DNA of 64,000 nt from assembly GCA_963825845.1 (NCBI GenBank), contig CAWGVL010000059.1:1-64000 (forward strand). The letters are read 5' to 3'. This DNA is from DASQDN01 sp963825845 (GTDB lineage Bacteria; Acidobacteriota; Terriglobia; Bryobacterales; Bryobacteraceae). How positions within the stretch are numbered: the stretch's first letter is position 1; each line of letters begins with the position of its first letter. The notes under the pieces were generated by a model. That model worked only from the letters and a program-made list of their open reading frames with translations. It was not told the origin of the DNA and made no database searches. Below, piece by piece: positions 34,870-43,496 of the stretch. The translations under genes were made by a program, and so were the position numbers.

Positions 34870-34885
34870 TGTAAGGGTTTGTAAA
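34870..34885. promoter_or_regulatory. TGTAAG/TGTAAA direct repeat (10-bp period) upstream of macA
   Basis: TGTAAG (34870-34875) and TGTAAA (34880-34885) repeat with the same 10-base period as the box in front of the FecR gene. Relative to the direction of transcription it is in the opposite orientation to that box. CTTAC-N4-GTAAG (34862-34875) forms an additional small inverted repeat. A shared regulator is an inference. Confidence 0.4.
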
Positions 34886-34894
34886 TGTGCGGGA

Positions 34895-35341
34895 TCAGCG
34901 GTGTTGAAGAGTGTAGCTGCGGAGCGTATCGACGGCCGCGCGGATCGCCTGCATGTGACGCTGCGCCACCGAGCGAATCGTGTCGTCTACGGCCAGTTCC
35001 AGAGTGTGCTCGTAATGCTTCAGGCCGCCTTCATCGCCTTGAGCCGCCTGCTGCAGGATTTCGATATCGTCCTTGGGGCGAATACGCTGTTCTAAGTCCA
35101 CCCAACCGGAGCGGAGAGGACCGCCCCCGTGACCAGTGTCGCCGGGCTCGGCTCCTCCTTTTCGGATCAGGTCGTCCCATTCGGCTGCAAATTGCGACCG
35201 CTCAACGGAGTACCGGTCGAGAATGAACCGAAACTCGTCATTGTGAACGCCCTTCGCTGCCTTGTTGAAGCCTTCTTCGGCGTCGCGGCAGGTCGACGCG
35301 AGATCTCTCAAAACCTTGCTGACATTCGAGTCGTTCGCCAT
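34895..35341 (-). CDS. DUF2383 / PA2169-type four-helix-bundle protein
   Basis: 148 residues, all helical by eye, with the pattern of the PA2169/DUF2383 family: VLRDLASTCRDAEEGFNKAAKGVHNDEFRFILDRYSVERSQFAAEWDDLIRKGG and a second half DDIEILQQAAQGDEGGLKHYEHTLE. The family is ferritin-like and stress-associated, with no proven activity. It is read divergently from the Nramp-like gene (71 bases between starts), so both may share a control region. Whether it binds metal together with that transporter is speculation. Confidence 0.82.
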   Translation of the reverse strand: MANDSNVSKVLRDLASTCRDAEEGFNKAAKGVHNDEFRFILDRYSVERSQFAAEWDDLIRKGGAEPGDTGHGGGPLRSGWVDLEQRIRPKDDIEILQQAAQGDEGGLKHYEHTLELAVDDTIRSVAQRHMQAIRAAVDTLRSYTLQHR

Positions 35342-35411
35342 ATCCCATAGACGCGCGGATTCGCGATTCCATGACCCTCGCTACATTGACGTGGTAGCAT
35401 CGACTCGAATA

Positions 35412-36785
35412 ATGTCCCCAACGCAAGTCCAGCACGCGGCGACGCGCGATCCCTATCGTTTTCACGCCGACGAGGTAGCCAACCCGCCACGGACCTTCGG
35501 AGCAATCTTTAAGAAAATCGGGCCCGGTATGATCCTCGCCGCCTCGATCGTGGGATCAGGCGAACTGATCGCGACAACAACTCTGGGCGCTGAAGTCGGG
35601 TATGCCCTTCTTTGGTTGATCATTCTGAGTTGCGTTGTGAAGCCCGCCGTGCAATCCGAGATCGGCCGCTACGTGATTGCGACCGGGGAAACCGGAGCCG
35701 AGGCATTCAACAGCGTTCCAGGGCCGCGAATCGGGCGGCTCAACTGGATAGTGATCGCATGGTTCACCATGGCCGTAATCACGTTTTTTCAGATCGGCGC
35801 CATGTATGGCGGTGTCGCCCAGGTGTTCAATATCCTTTTTCCGGCTGTCTCCACAACGATCTGGATTGTGGCCGAGATGGTCGTTACCCTCATCATTCTG
35901 CTTGGTGGACATTATGAACGCATCGAGAAACTCGCGACGTTGAAAGTTTGCTTGTTCACGATGCTCACGCTGCTGTGCGCCGCGTTGCTGACTGCGCAGC
36001 CGACGTTCTCCATCCGCGACATCGTCGAGGGCTTGAAGTTCCAGATGCCCGGCAACGGGCTCGCAACAGCGATTGCTGTCTTCGGGATCACGGGCGTTGG
36101 CGCATCGGAGTTGTTCATGTATCCGTACTGGTGTACCGAGAAGGGTTACGCCCGGTTCACTGGCACGAACGACGGATCGGCAGCATGGCGCGATCGGGCG
36201 CTGGGCTGGATTAAGGTGATGAACATCGACATCCTGGCATCGATGGTGATTTACTGCGCAGCGACCCTGGCGTTTTACTTCCTGGGAGCGGGTGTCCTGC
36301 ATGCGCGCGGCATCGTTCCCTCCGCCAAGGACATGATCGTGGTGCTGTCCCGGATGTATACCGAAACGCTCGGACCGTGGTCCGTCGGTTTGTTCTATAT
36401 CGGCGCCATCGCCACGCTTTATGGAACGATCTTCGCTGCGACAGCCGGAAATTGTCGTGTATTCTCCGATATCACCCGCATCGCCGGCGCCTTCGAACGC
36501 GGCGATTACGCCGCGCGCGTGCGAATCCGGAATCGCTTCATCTGGTTCCACGTGCTGGTTCCAGTCGCGTTGATCCTCATCGTGGGATCGCCGGTTCAAA
36601 TGGTCAAGTGGGGAGGCACGGCGCAGGCGGCATTGCTACCGATCATCGGTATCGGCGCAGTCTACCTTAGACACCGTCGCTTGCCCGAGGCAGTGCGTCC
36701 AGGCGTCTTCGCTACGTTCGGCCTGTGGCTGGCCGCGATCATGATGAGCATCTTCATCGTGTATTACATCTACCTGATGAGCTAG
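35412..36785 (+). CDS. Nramp-related transporter with altered metal-site residues
   Basis: 457 residues with about 11 membrane helices. I chose the ATG at 35412; an in-frame extension to 35262 would run over the divergent promoter region. The overall pattern (KKIGPGMILAASIVGSGELIATTTLGAEVGYALLWLIILSCVVK) is clearly Nramp superfamily. The helix 1 metal motif DPGN is replaced by GSGE (residues 48-51), and the helix 6 MPH motif by a FMYPYW sequence. In proven Mn/Fe transporters those Asp, Asn and Met residues bind the ion, so substrate and mechanism may differ here. Confident of the superfamily, not of the ion. Confidence 0.85.
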   Translation: MSPTQVQHAATRDPYRFHADEVANPPRTFGAIFKKIGPGMILAASIVGSGELIATTTLGAEVGYALLWLIILSCVVKPAVQSEIGRYVIATGETGAEAFNSVPGPRIGRLNWIVIAWFTMAVITFFQIGAMYGGVAQVFNILFPAVSTTIWIVAEMVVTLIILLGGHYERIEKLATLKVCLFTMLTLLCAALLTAQPTFSIRDIVEGLKFQMPGNGLATAIAVFGITGVGASELFMYPYWCTEKGYARFTGTNDGSAAWRDRALGWIKVMNIDILASMVIYCAATLAFYFLGAGVLHARGIVPSAKDMIVVLSRMYTETLGPWSVGLFYIGAIATLYGTIFAATAGNCRVFSDITRIAGAFERGDYAARVRIRNRFIWFHVLVPVALILIVGSPVQMVKWGGTAQAALLPIIGIGAVYLRHRRLPEAVRPGVFATFGLWLAAIMMSIFIVYYIYLMS

Positions 36786-36824
36786 CTCCTGAACCGCGGG
36801 AAGTTTTATATACTGGCAGCGCAC

Positions 36825-37706
36825 ATGACACGTAGAACTGCTCTGGCTGCCTTATCGGCTTCGCTGGCCCGCACGGCGACCCGACTCCCCGAGAACAAGA
36901 ACGTCAAGTGGGCGCTTGGATCGAATCTCTGGAATTCGTTTCCACCCGTTCCGTTCACGGATATTCTCGACGTGATGCGAGATACCGGCTTCATCGGAAT
37001 TCGATTGACGCAGTTTCCGCAGATTCTCGAGAAATACAAAATCTCGCAGGCCGACATGGAACGCGAAGCTTCCAAGCGGAAGGTTCAGATCATTACGATT
37101 TCTTTCGGCGGCGCTTCGCAAGACGCATCGAAGCAGAAGGAAGTGGTCGAGAATGCCCGCAAGGCGATGAAATTTCTTCAAGGATTCGGCGCAAAGCATC
37201 TGGTCGTCTTCTCGCCAGGCCGCAAGGACATGAGCGACGGCGCGTTCAAGACGATGTGCGAGACGTTCAACCACATTGGAGAAGCCGCTGGTGAGATGGG
37301 CTTCCGTGCGGGTCTGCATAATCACCTGGACCAGATGGTGGAGAACGAGGCCGAGGTGGATAAGTGCATGGCGATGACGGACCCGAAACTCTTCTGGTTC
37401 TCGCCCGACATCGCGCATCTGTACTTGCCGGGTATGGAGCCATCGAAGATTCTCGACCGGTACAAGAACCGGCTGATGCTGATGGACTACAAGGATGCAA
37501 AACGCGGCATCTCGAAGTTCCGGGACAGCATCTTTGATTTTGGCGATGGTGACATCGACATGGTGGCGTGTCATCGTGTCTTGAAGTCGATCCAATACAA
37601 AGGATGGATTTGCGCCGATCTTGACACTGCCCGCAATGGCCCGCGAGCGAGCTACGAAAGGTGCGGCGAGTACGTCGTCAATAAGTTGGAGCCGATCTAT
37701 GCTTGA
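36825..37706 (+). CDS. Xylose isomerase-like TIM-barrel (sugar phosphate isomerase/epimerase)
   Basis: 293 residues. After a short N-terminus (MTRRTALAALSASLART) that may be a degenerate Tat or lipoprotein-type leader, the AP endonuclease 2-like TIM barrel appears: NVKWALGSNLWNSFPP, IGIRLTQFPQILEKY, FGAKHLVVFSPGRKD, GFRAGLHNHLDQMVENEAEVDK, FWFSPDIAHLYLPGM and GWICADLDTARNGP. The His, Glu and Asp metal ligands expected of the family can be placed in these blocks. Substrate unknown, probably a sugar or inositol derivative. Its stop overlaps the start of the following amidohydrolase gene by 8 bases, so the two probably act in the same pathway. Confidence 0.85.
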   Translation: MTRRTALAALSASLARTATRLPENKNVKWALGSNLWNSFPPVPFTDILDVMRDTGFIGIRLTQFPQILEKYKISQADMEREASKRKVQIITISFGGASQDASKQKEVVENARKAMKFLQGFGAKHLVVFSPGRKDMSDGAFKTMCETFNHIGEAAGEMGFRAGLHNHLDQMVENEAEVDKCMAMTDPKLFWFSPDIAHLYLPGMEPSKILDRYKNRLMLMDYKDAKRGISKFRDSIFDFGDGDIDMVACHRVLKSIQYKGWICADLDTARNGPRASYERCGEYVVNKLEPIYA

Positions 37707-38586
37707 TCTGTGCCGGCGCACGTTCTTAGGAGGACTGGCGGCAACAATGGCATCCGGCGCACCGAGCTATAGAATCATTGACTCGCACGTCCACGTCTGG
37801 AAACACGATCCACAGTATCCCTTCGCGCAGGGAGCCAATGTTCCGAAGGAAGACGCGACTCCCGAGATGCTGCTGGAGTTGATGAAGGCGAATGGCGTGG
37901 CGAAAACCGTGATCATTCAGGTGATTCATTATCGCTACGACAACAGCTATCTGGCGGACGTGCTGAAGAGATATACAGGCACATTCCAGGGCGTGGCTCG
38001 GGTGGATCCCATGGATTCCGGCAATGCGGACCATCTCTCGCGACTAGTGAAAGAGCAAGGTTTTCGTGGCGTCCGGTTGAGTCCTGCGGGGAATTCATCA
38101 GGGGACTGGATCAAAGGGCCACTGATGCCGCCGCTTTGGAAAAGGTGCGAGGAACTGAAGGTTCCGATGACAATCCTGGCTCCGATTACTCGCATGCCGG
38201 ATGTTCAGCCCCTCATTGAGAAGTATCCTGACCTCACCGTCGTGATCGACCACATGGCCGACTGTCCTGTCGATAAGCCTGAGGAGTTGGAGAAGCTGAT
38301 TGCGTTGAAGCGATATCCCAGAGTATTCGTGAAGATCTCCCACACGTGGTCGCTCTCGAAACAGCCGTACCCTTGGCTCGATTCACAAGAACATGTGAAG
38401 CGCCTTCATGCCAGCTACGGTCCGCAGCGCCTGATGTGGGGCACAGACTGGCCGGTTTCTAAAAAAGACACCGATTATGCGCATACCCTGAGTGTTGTCC
38501 GTGACGACATGAAGTTCCTGAATGCGGACGATAAGAGTTGGATGCTGAGTAAGACCATAGAGAAAGTGTGGCCGTTCGGCAAGTAG
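37699..38586 (+). CDS. Amidohydrolase-2 family metal-dependent hydrolase
   Basis: 295 residues from the ATG at 37699, inside the end of the preceding gene. The N-terminus CRRTFLGGLAATMASGA is Tat-like. The body has RIIDSHVHVWKHDPQYPFAQGA (HxH metal site), GTFQGVARVDPMD, GFRGVRLSPAG, DLTVVIDHMAD and LMWGTDWPVSK, all typical of the amidohydrolase-2 (2-pyrone-4,6-dicarboxylate lactonase / L-fuconolactonase-like) group. A lactonase activity on a sugar lactone is a reasonable guess given the coupled sugar isomerase-like gene. Ends 36 bp before the convergent pentapeptide gene. Confidence 0.86.
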   Translation: MLDLCRRTFLGGLAATMASGAPSYRIIDSHVHVWKHDPQYPFAQGANVPKEDATPEMLLELMKANGVAKTVIIQVIHYRYDNSYLADVLKRYTGTFQGVARVDPMDSGNADHLSRLVKEQGFRGVRLSPAGNSSGDWIKGPLMPPLWKRCEELKVPMTILAPITRMPDVQPLIEKYPDLTVVIDHMADCPVDKPEELEKLIALKRYPRVFVKISHTWSLSKQPYPWLDSQEHVKRLHASYGPQRLMWGTDWPVSKKDTDYAHTLSVVRDDMKFLNADDKSWMLSKTIEKVWPFGK

Positions 38587-38621
38587 GTTCAAGCTCTTCG
38601 CGCACGCGCCGCCGCGGGCGT

Positions 38622-39080
38622 TTATTTCCCTTTGGCTTCCAGAAGCGCTTCAACCTGGTAATCTTCGCTTGTTGACCCTGAAAGCTCTCTTGCAATAACA
38701 GGTTCCGTAGACATTGCATCGGACCAGGGTCGACCCGCCAGATTCGTCTCACGCAGAACCAGCCGGGCTTCGGCGAAATCGGCTTTGTTTAAAGTTGCGT
38801 GTTCAAGGTGCGCACCGTACAATTTGGCGTCTGCCAAAGTCGCGCCGGTGAGATCTGTTCCGGACAGATCCGCCCAATCTAAGTTCGTATGCGCAAGATG
38901 GGCGCCTCGGAGCGTCAGACCGTGGAGATTGGCCGACTCGAGATCCAGCCGAAGATCGGGATGCTCCCGCCTCCGAACGTTCCATTCGTTTACGTTCTTC
39001 CGAATGAGCCTGGCGTGCTCCTTTTTGGCCAATCGTGCAATCCTCCTTACGGGTAGTACGGCTTCAGATGCCGAATACAT
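38622..39080 (-). CDS. Pentapeptide-repeat protein
   Basis: 152 residues. Residues ~45-115 contain about 12 A(D/N)LxG-type pentapeptides (SANLHGLTLRGAHLAHTNLD, then LSGTDLTGATLADAKLYGA), which form a right-handed quadrilateral beta-helix. The N-terminal ~45 residues are basic and helical (RRIARLAKKEHARLIRKNVNEW). The last ~35 residues are acidic and unlike the repeat. No partner or function can be assigned. The ATG at 39080 is taken; a TCTTTACA half-site similar to the boxes at 29.0 and 34.9 kb lies just upstream (minus strand, ~39090-39097). Confidence 0.82.
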   Translation of the reverse strand: MYSASEAVLPVRRIARLAKKEHARLIRKNVNEWNVRRREHPDLRLDLESANLHGLTLRGAHLAHTNLDWADLSGTDLTGATLADAKLYGAHLEHATLNKADFAEARLVLRETNLAGRPWSDAMSTEPVIARELSGSTSEDYQVEALLEAKGK

Positions 39081-39177
39081 CGAAAAATTGTAAAGACCTC
39101 GTCAAAAAATTCATTTAGTGACCTGGATCGGCGACTGTTGCGCGCGCTATTAAGCGACAGACGAGAAGGAAGGTCCC

Positions 39178-40005
39178 ATGTCAACAAGCGCTTCAACCGG
39201 TCTTGGCCAATACGCACTCGCAACTGGCGCAAACGCGGTGGGTCGCCTCGACTTGCTTCATAGCATCTATTCACCTGTAGGTTCCCAGGTTCTTGCCGAA
39301 GCAGGGCTCACCACTGGCATGGATGTCGCAGATTTCGGGTGCGGCACCGGCGCCATGACTCGCCTCATTGCTTTATTGGTCGGACCGTCGGGCAGTGTCA
39401 CGGGAGTTGATGTGAACGGGGATCAACTCGTACAGGCGAGGGTTTTCTGTACGCGGGAAGGTCTGACGAATACACACTTTATCGAGGCTGATGCCTGCAG
39501 TACGCGACTTCCTCGGAATCTTTTCGACTTCGTGTATTGCCGCTTCCTTCTTCTTCACCTGCCTGATCCGGCCGCGTGCCTGAAGGAGATGTGGGACGTC
39601 CTCAAACCCGGCGGCGTCCTCGTCGTTGAAGACGGAGACTTAGCTTCTGCTACGAGCATTCCGCGGACTGCACTTGACTCATTCGCGGACTTGTTCGGAC
39701 GGCTCGGTCCGATGCGCGGGCTGGATTATTCCTTGGCGAACGATCTGGGTCACCTGGTAGCAGCCGCTGGTTTTTGCGACATCGGACTAAGAGTCCATCA
39801 GCCCGCTGATAGAGCCGGGGCGAGCGGCTTGTTGCTCAAATGGAGCGTCGAAGAAGCCGGGTCTGCGTTCGTTGATGCGGGCCTGATCACGGACCTTCAG
39901 CTTAAACAAAGATTGGCGGAGATGCAGAGCGCTGTTACGGATCCCGGGGTTCTCGCAGTAGCGCCGCGCATGTCGCTGGTTTGGGGAAGAAAGACGATCG
40001 CGTAG
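39178..40005 (+). CDS. Class I SAM-dependent methyltransferase
   Basis: 275 residues. Motif I (DVADFGCGTGAMTRLIA), motif II region (GSVTGVDVNGDQL), motif III (DFVYCRFLLLHLPDPAACLKEM) and post-III (LKPGGVLVVEDGD) follow the UbiE/methyltransf_25 layout. The substrate is not recognisable; the C-terminal ~100 residues probably bind it. The ATG at 39178 follows an AAGGAAGG-type ribosome site. It is alone between a divergent pentapeptide gene and a convergent sugar dehydrogenase gene. Confidence 0.88.
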   Translation: MSTSASTGLGQYALATGANAVGRLDLLHSIYSPVGSQVLAEAGLTTGMDVADFGCGTGAMTRLIALLVGPSGSVTGVDVNGDQLVQARVFCTREGLTNTHFIEADACSTRLPRNLFDFVYCRFLLLHLPDPAACLKEMWDVLKPGGVLVVEDGDLASATSIPRTALDSFADLFGRLGPMRGLDYSLANDLGHLVAAAGFCDIGLRVHQPADRAGASGLLLKWSVEEAGSAFVDAGLITDLQLKQRLAEMQSAVTDPGVLAVAPRMSLVWGRKTIA

Positions 40006-40013
40006 GGAGCCGA

Positions 40014-40057
40014 GGGCGGCAGGAGGTGTCGGCACACACCACACCCACTTGCCGCCC
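40014..40057. terminator. Possible bidirectional hairpin between convergent genes
   Basis: GGGCGGCA (40014-40021) pairs with TGCCGCCC (40050-40057), and an inner GGTGT/ACACC pair sits between them. There is no T tract, so termination would be weak or factor-assisted. It lies in the 73-base gap between two convergent stops. Confidence 0.45.
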
Positions 40058-40078
40058 CGAACAGCGCTAAAAGCACGG

Positions 40079-41950
40079 CTACTGAATCGCCATTTTGTCC
40101 AGGGCTTCACCCCCGGCCGGGAGTTTGGCATCGCCCGCTTTGAACCCGTTGAGTTCGAGTATGTAGGCCACGATATTGGCATACGTATCACGCGGAAGCG
40201 AACCTGGAGCGGCTGGCGGCATGGTCTTGTGAGAACGTTCATACAGCGCGCCCACCGTCCGGCCGAACCATGCATTTTTGAAATACTCGCCCGCAAGGGG
40301 CGTGCCGAAGGTGCCGTTCGTGAGGGTGCTGCCATGACACACAGCGCAGTTCGAATTGTAGGCCGTCTTGCCTGCCGTCACCTGTGCGGCGGTGAACTGC
40401 GGCGGTATACCCCCAGCAATCGTCACGGTCCGAGTCTCGCGACTAGGCTTAGCCTCGCTCACCGGGGCTCGAGGTTCATCAACTTCCTTTCCTGTGCCTT
40501 CGCCTGTGTAAGTAAAGGCCAGGATCGCTCCCGGATCCTGCATTTTGCTGGTGACACCGCCGGTAAGCGACTGGGCGAGCCCTCCTGAGTCAGTGGCAAT
40601 GAAGATAGTCTTTCCATCAGGGCTGATGGCCGTGTCGCGATAGCGATTCTCGGACTGGAAATAGCGGGAGAAGTGACCAGCGGTGGCTTTTCCACTAGCG
40701 TTTAAAGGCACGACGTAGAGCGACCCACGCTTAAGCGTCGTCACCAGTAGGACTCTATCCCAGCCTGGAATGCCTGTGCCCTTTGACTGATACTGCTCGA
40801 TGCTGGACGGCGCAACCGTCGGCCAGCAGATGTAATCGATGCCCTTGCACGCCGGGTCATGGAAGTTGAAGTCACTCGGTACTGTGAACATTGTCGCGAT
40901 GGGTTCCACAAACGGCTTCAGAAAGGCCGACTCCGGCTCCCGCGGTACCGAAGGATGGATAGCGAGATCGCTGAATCTCAGTTGTGAGCAGGGCGTGGCC
41001 GCTTCCGCCCATCGGGCATATTCGTAGGCTTTGTTGTCCTTGAGACCGGCGACGTTGGGCCAGCCGTAGTTCGATCCCGCCTTAAGAATGTTCACCTCAT
41101 CATCGGTCTTCGGTCCCTGCTCTGAGGAGTAAAGTGTGCCATCGGGACCGAAATCGAGACCCTGTGGGTTGCGGTGGCCGTACGTAAAGACGTGGCTGAC
41201 TACTCCGTCAAGCTTCGGATTGTCTTCCGGGACGGAACCGTCGAGATTCAGACGCAGGGACTTGCCTACGTAGGCAGCGTAGTCCTTACCGTCGATCTCC
41301 TTCCGGGTAGGCAACCTTTGGGCCTCGACTGCGAAGCAGCTATTGCCAAGCTGATTGTGGCCCTGATCTCCGATCGTGAGATATAGCTTCCTGTCTGGGC
41401 CGATCTTCAGTCGCCCGGCCACGTGGTCATTGCCAGCCGGTAATCCATCGATGACGTTAACGGGATGGGACAGCGTCCCATCGGCTGGGTTAAACGTAAG
41501 GCGCACGATCTTCGCGTACAGAAAACGATAGGGACTTGTCGGATCCGTGATATTCGGGTCCGCTCCTTTGCGTTCGTCGACGTAAGTATAAGCGACATAG
41601 ACGTAGTCGTTTCCCCGCCCCTTAAGCAAGTCAGGATGCAAGGCCATGCCTAGCAATCCTTCCTGACCGCCGGGTGCGGAAACCTCATCGATCGTGGTAG
41701 CCACAGTCCGCTCGCCCGTCGATGGATCGACGCGCGTCACGCGCTTGCCGGTCCGCTCGGTTACCCAAAGTTTAGCGTCAGGCCCCCAAGTCACTTCCCA
41801 AGGACCAGCGAGTCCAGAAACCACCACAGTCTTCCGGAACTGTTTGGTTCCTCGAATGACCGTTTCGGGTCCATCTTGCGCGTGGACCGGCCCAAAGAAC
41901 GTGACCGATACGAGCAGAAGCGCCGGCAGTGCAGAAAATCTCACAAACAT
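40079..41950 (-). CDS. Secreted PQQ-type glucose/sorbosone dehydrogenase fused to cytochrome c
   Basis: 623 residues with a signal peptide (FSALPALLLVSVTFFGPVHAQ). Residues ~40-480 form the soluble glucose/sorbosone dehydrogenase beta-propeller: GPWEVTWGPDAKLWVTERTGKRV, GGQEGLLGMALHPD, AGRLKIGPDRKLYLTIGDQG, TYGHRNPQGLDFGPDGTLYSSEQGP, GSNYGWPNVAG. Residues ~525-610 are a c-type cytochrome with one heme motif CAVCH (in YNSNCAVCHGSTLTNG) and a distal Met candidate in TMPPAAPG. Together they would oxidise a sugar in the periplasm and pass electrons to the in-built heme and onward to the respiratory chain. Substrate not determined. No pqq biosynthesis gene is in view. Confidence 0.9.
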   Translation of the reverse strand: MFVRFSALPALLLVSVTFFGPVHAQDGPETVIRGTKQFRKTVVVSGLAGPWEVTWGPDAKLWVTERTGKRVTRVDPSTGERTVATTIDEVSAPGGQEGLLGMALHPDLLKGRGNDYVYVAYTYVDERKGADPNITDPTSPYRFLYAKIVRLTFNPADGTLSHPVNVIDGLPAGNDHVAGRLKIGPDRKLYLTIGDQGHNQLGNSCFAVEAQRLPTRKEIDGKDYAAYVGKSLRLNLDGSVPEDNPKLDGVVSHVFTYGHRNPQGLDFGPDGTLYSSEQGPKTDDEVNILKAGSNYGWPNVAGLKDNKAYEYARWAEAATPCSQLRFSDLAIHPSVPREPESAFLKPFVEPIATMFTVPSDFNFHDPACKGIDYICWPTVAPSSIEQYQSKGTGIPGWDRVLLVTTLKRGSLYVVPLNASGKATAGHFSRYFQSENRYRDTAISPDGKTIFIATDSGGLAQSLTGGVTSKMQDPGAILAFTYTGEGTGKEVDEPRAPVSEAKPSRETRTVTIAGGIPPQFTAAQVTAGKTAYNSNCAVCHGSTLTNGTFGTPLAGEYFKNAWFGRTVGALYERSHKTMPPAAPGSLPRDTYANIVAYILELNGFKAGDAKLPAGGEALDKMAIQ

Positions 41951-42104
41951 CTCCCATCAAGGATGATAATCGGGAGACGCTGGAAGACCTAATTACGGCA
42001 GTTTGGACCGAAACACGACGCGGCCTTTTGTACTCGTTTTGATGCTTGTTCTTCCGTTCTGTCGGGCGGAGCATTCCTCCGCCCAAGCGACCACCGGGCT
42101 GAGG

Positions 42105-42857
42105 TCAAATCGCGGCTCCGCCGGAAACGAAAATCGTCTCACCCGTGATCCAGCGCGCATCATCGGACGCAAGGAACGAGACAGGAGGCGCGATATCGTC
42201 AGGCTTTCCAGCGCGTCCGAGGGGCGTAGCCGCAACAGCGCTCTTTTCGAAATCGCTATCCACGATTCCGGCCGACTGCGTACCCTCCGTGATAACCAGG
42301 CCGGGATTGATAGCATTGACGCGAATCCTGCGGTCCGCAAGTTCCTTCGCGAGTGTCTTTGTGATCGTGTCCACGGCTCCCTTTGTGGACGCATAGACGG
42401 ACGCTGCGGGCGGAGCCAAGGTGCTTACGACCGAACTGATATTGATGACGCTGCCGCCTTCGGCTGGGAAGTGTGGAAGCGCAGCCTTCGTTGCCAGCAG
42501 CAGGCCGAATACGTTGGTTTCATACTGGCGCTTGTATTCATCGAAAGTAACCTGCTCCAGGGGAGCGAATCCGTATACTCCCGCGTTGTTGACGAGAATG
42601 TCGACCTTACCGAACGTTCTACGGGTTTCTTCAAAGAGCGTTTGGATATCGCCTTCCTTCGCAACGCTCGCGCGCACTGCGATGGCCTTGCCACCGGCTC
42701 CGGTAATCTCTTCAACGACTTTGTCAGCACCTTCGCGGCTGGTAGCATAGTTCACAACCACGTTGGCCCCGTCCGCCGCCAGTTGCTTGGCAATCGCCGC
42801 TCCAATTCCTTTTGAGGCGCCTGTAACGACTGCGACTTTACCTGTCAGTTTTTTCAT
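42105..42857 (-). CDS. Short-chain dehydrogenase/reductase (3-oxoacyl-ACP reductase-like)
   Basis: 250 residues from the ATG at 42857, which has a GAGAGGGA ribosome site six bases upstream; the ATG two codons earlier is too close to it. The classical SDR landmarks are there: nucleotide motif TGASKGIGAAIA, NNAGVYG, catalytic Ser in INISSVVS and Tyr-Lys in YASTKGA, and the C-terminal FVSGGAAI. NADP preference is likely. Substrate unknown; FabG-like in overall sequence. It follows an ArsR-type regulator gene on the same strand. Confidence 0.9.
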   Translation of the reverse strand: MKKLTGKVAVVTGASKGIGAAIAKQLAADGANVVVNYATSREGADKVVEEITGAGGKAIAVRASVAKEGDIQTLFEETRRTFGKVDILVNNAGVYGFAPLEQVTFDEYKRQYETNVFGLLLATKAALPHFPAEGGSVINISSVVSTLAPPAASVYASTKGAVDTITKTLAKELADRRIRVNAINPGLVITEGTQSAGIVDSDFEKSAVAATPLGRAGKPDDIAPPVSFLASDDARWITGETIFVSGGAAI

Positions 42858-42987
42858 CGTCATTCCCTCTCGGCGAAGTTTCATCTTCGTCGTTTCGATC
42901 TGTATCGAAATGATGAGCCAGGGTTCAGGAACGATTCAGCGTTGTGACGAAAGTGCCAAAGCCGTGAAATTCGGCTGGTTAGCCCGT

Positions 42988-43278
42988 TCAGAGAGTGGAC
43001 AAACGGTGAAGATAAGCCTTGAGTACATCGCGACGCAATGTGAGACGAGCGAATTTGCCGTCACGCTCCACGTGTACCAGGCCGGCAGTCTCGAGTTCTT
43101 TGAGATGGTGGGACACCGTGGCGGGAGCGAGGCGTAGCCACTCGCGCACACACGAACAAGTCGGCGCTTGTCCGGATTCCCCGATTTTCTCCAGCATCTC
43201 AAAACGTTTCGGATCCGCCAGCGCCTTGCTGATCAAGGCAACTTGCCGGGAATTGAGCTTGACGTCGCGAGCAGCCAT
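42988..43278 (-). CDS. ArsR-family winged-helix transcriptional regulator
   Basis: 96 residues. A winged HTH of the ArsR type: VALISKALADPKRFEMLEKIGE, recognition helix APATVSHHLKELETAGLV and wing VERDGKFARLTLRRD. It contains a CSC motif (TCSCVREW, residues ~40-42) in the position where metal sensors have CVC, so metal or redox sensing is possible but not proved. It lies 130 bp upstream of the SDR gene in the same direction and probably controls it and itself. Confidence 0.88.
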   Translation of the reverse strand: MAARDVKLNSRQVALISKALADPKRFEMLEKIGESGQAPTCSCVREWLRLAPATVSHHLKELETAGLVHVERDGKFARLTLRRDVLKAYLHRLSTL

Positions 43279-43496
43279 TCAGGTTGATGATATCGTTTGG
43301 CATCGGTAACCGAGTGCGCGGTTCGCACGGTACCGCTGAAAAAGGGAATACGGCGCCTTTGCCGAGTGCACGGGCTCGTACGCCGATCCGGTGTAGTAAG
43401 ATTGGTTCCCCAGTTCCCACATCGTTCCTGAGAGATTGCTCGCACGAGCGATCGATGCTTGGACAATTGGCGTGGACGTTCTTGGAGGGTTGAGCC

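Noticed and set aside
35556..36599. A 347-codon open frame antisense to the Nramp-like gene
   Set aside because: Shadow of a real membrane protein; product is a His/Asp-rich stretch without family resemblance.
38590..38630. GC-rich near-palindrome followed by TTTATTT after the amidohydrolase gene
   Set aside because: The arms do not pair well (ACGCGCC against GGGCGT), so I do not call a terminator.
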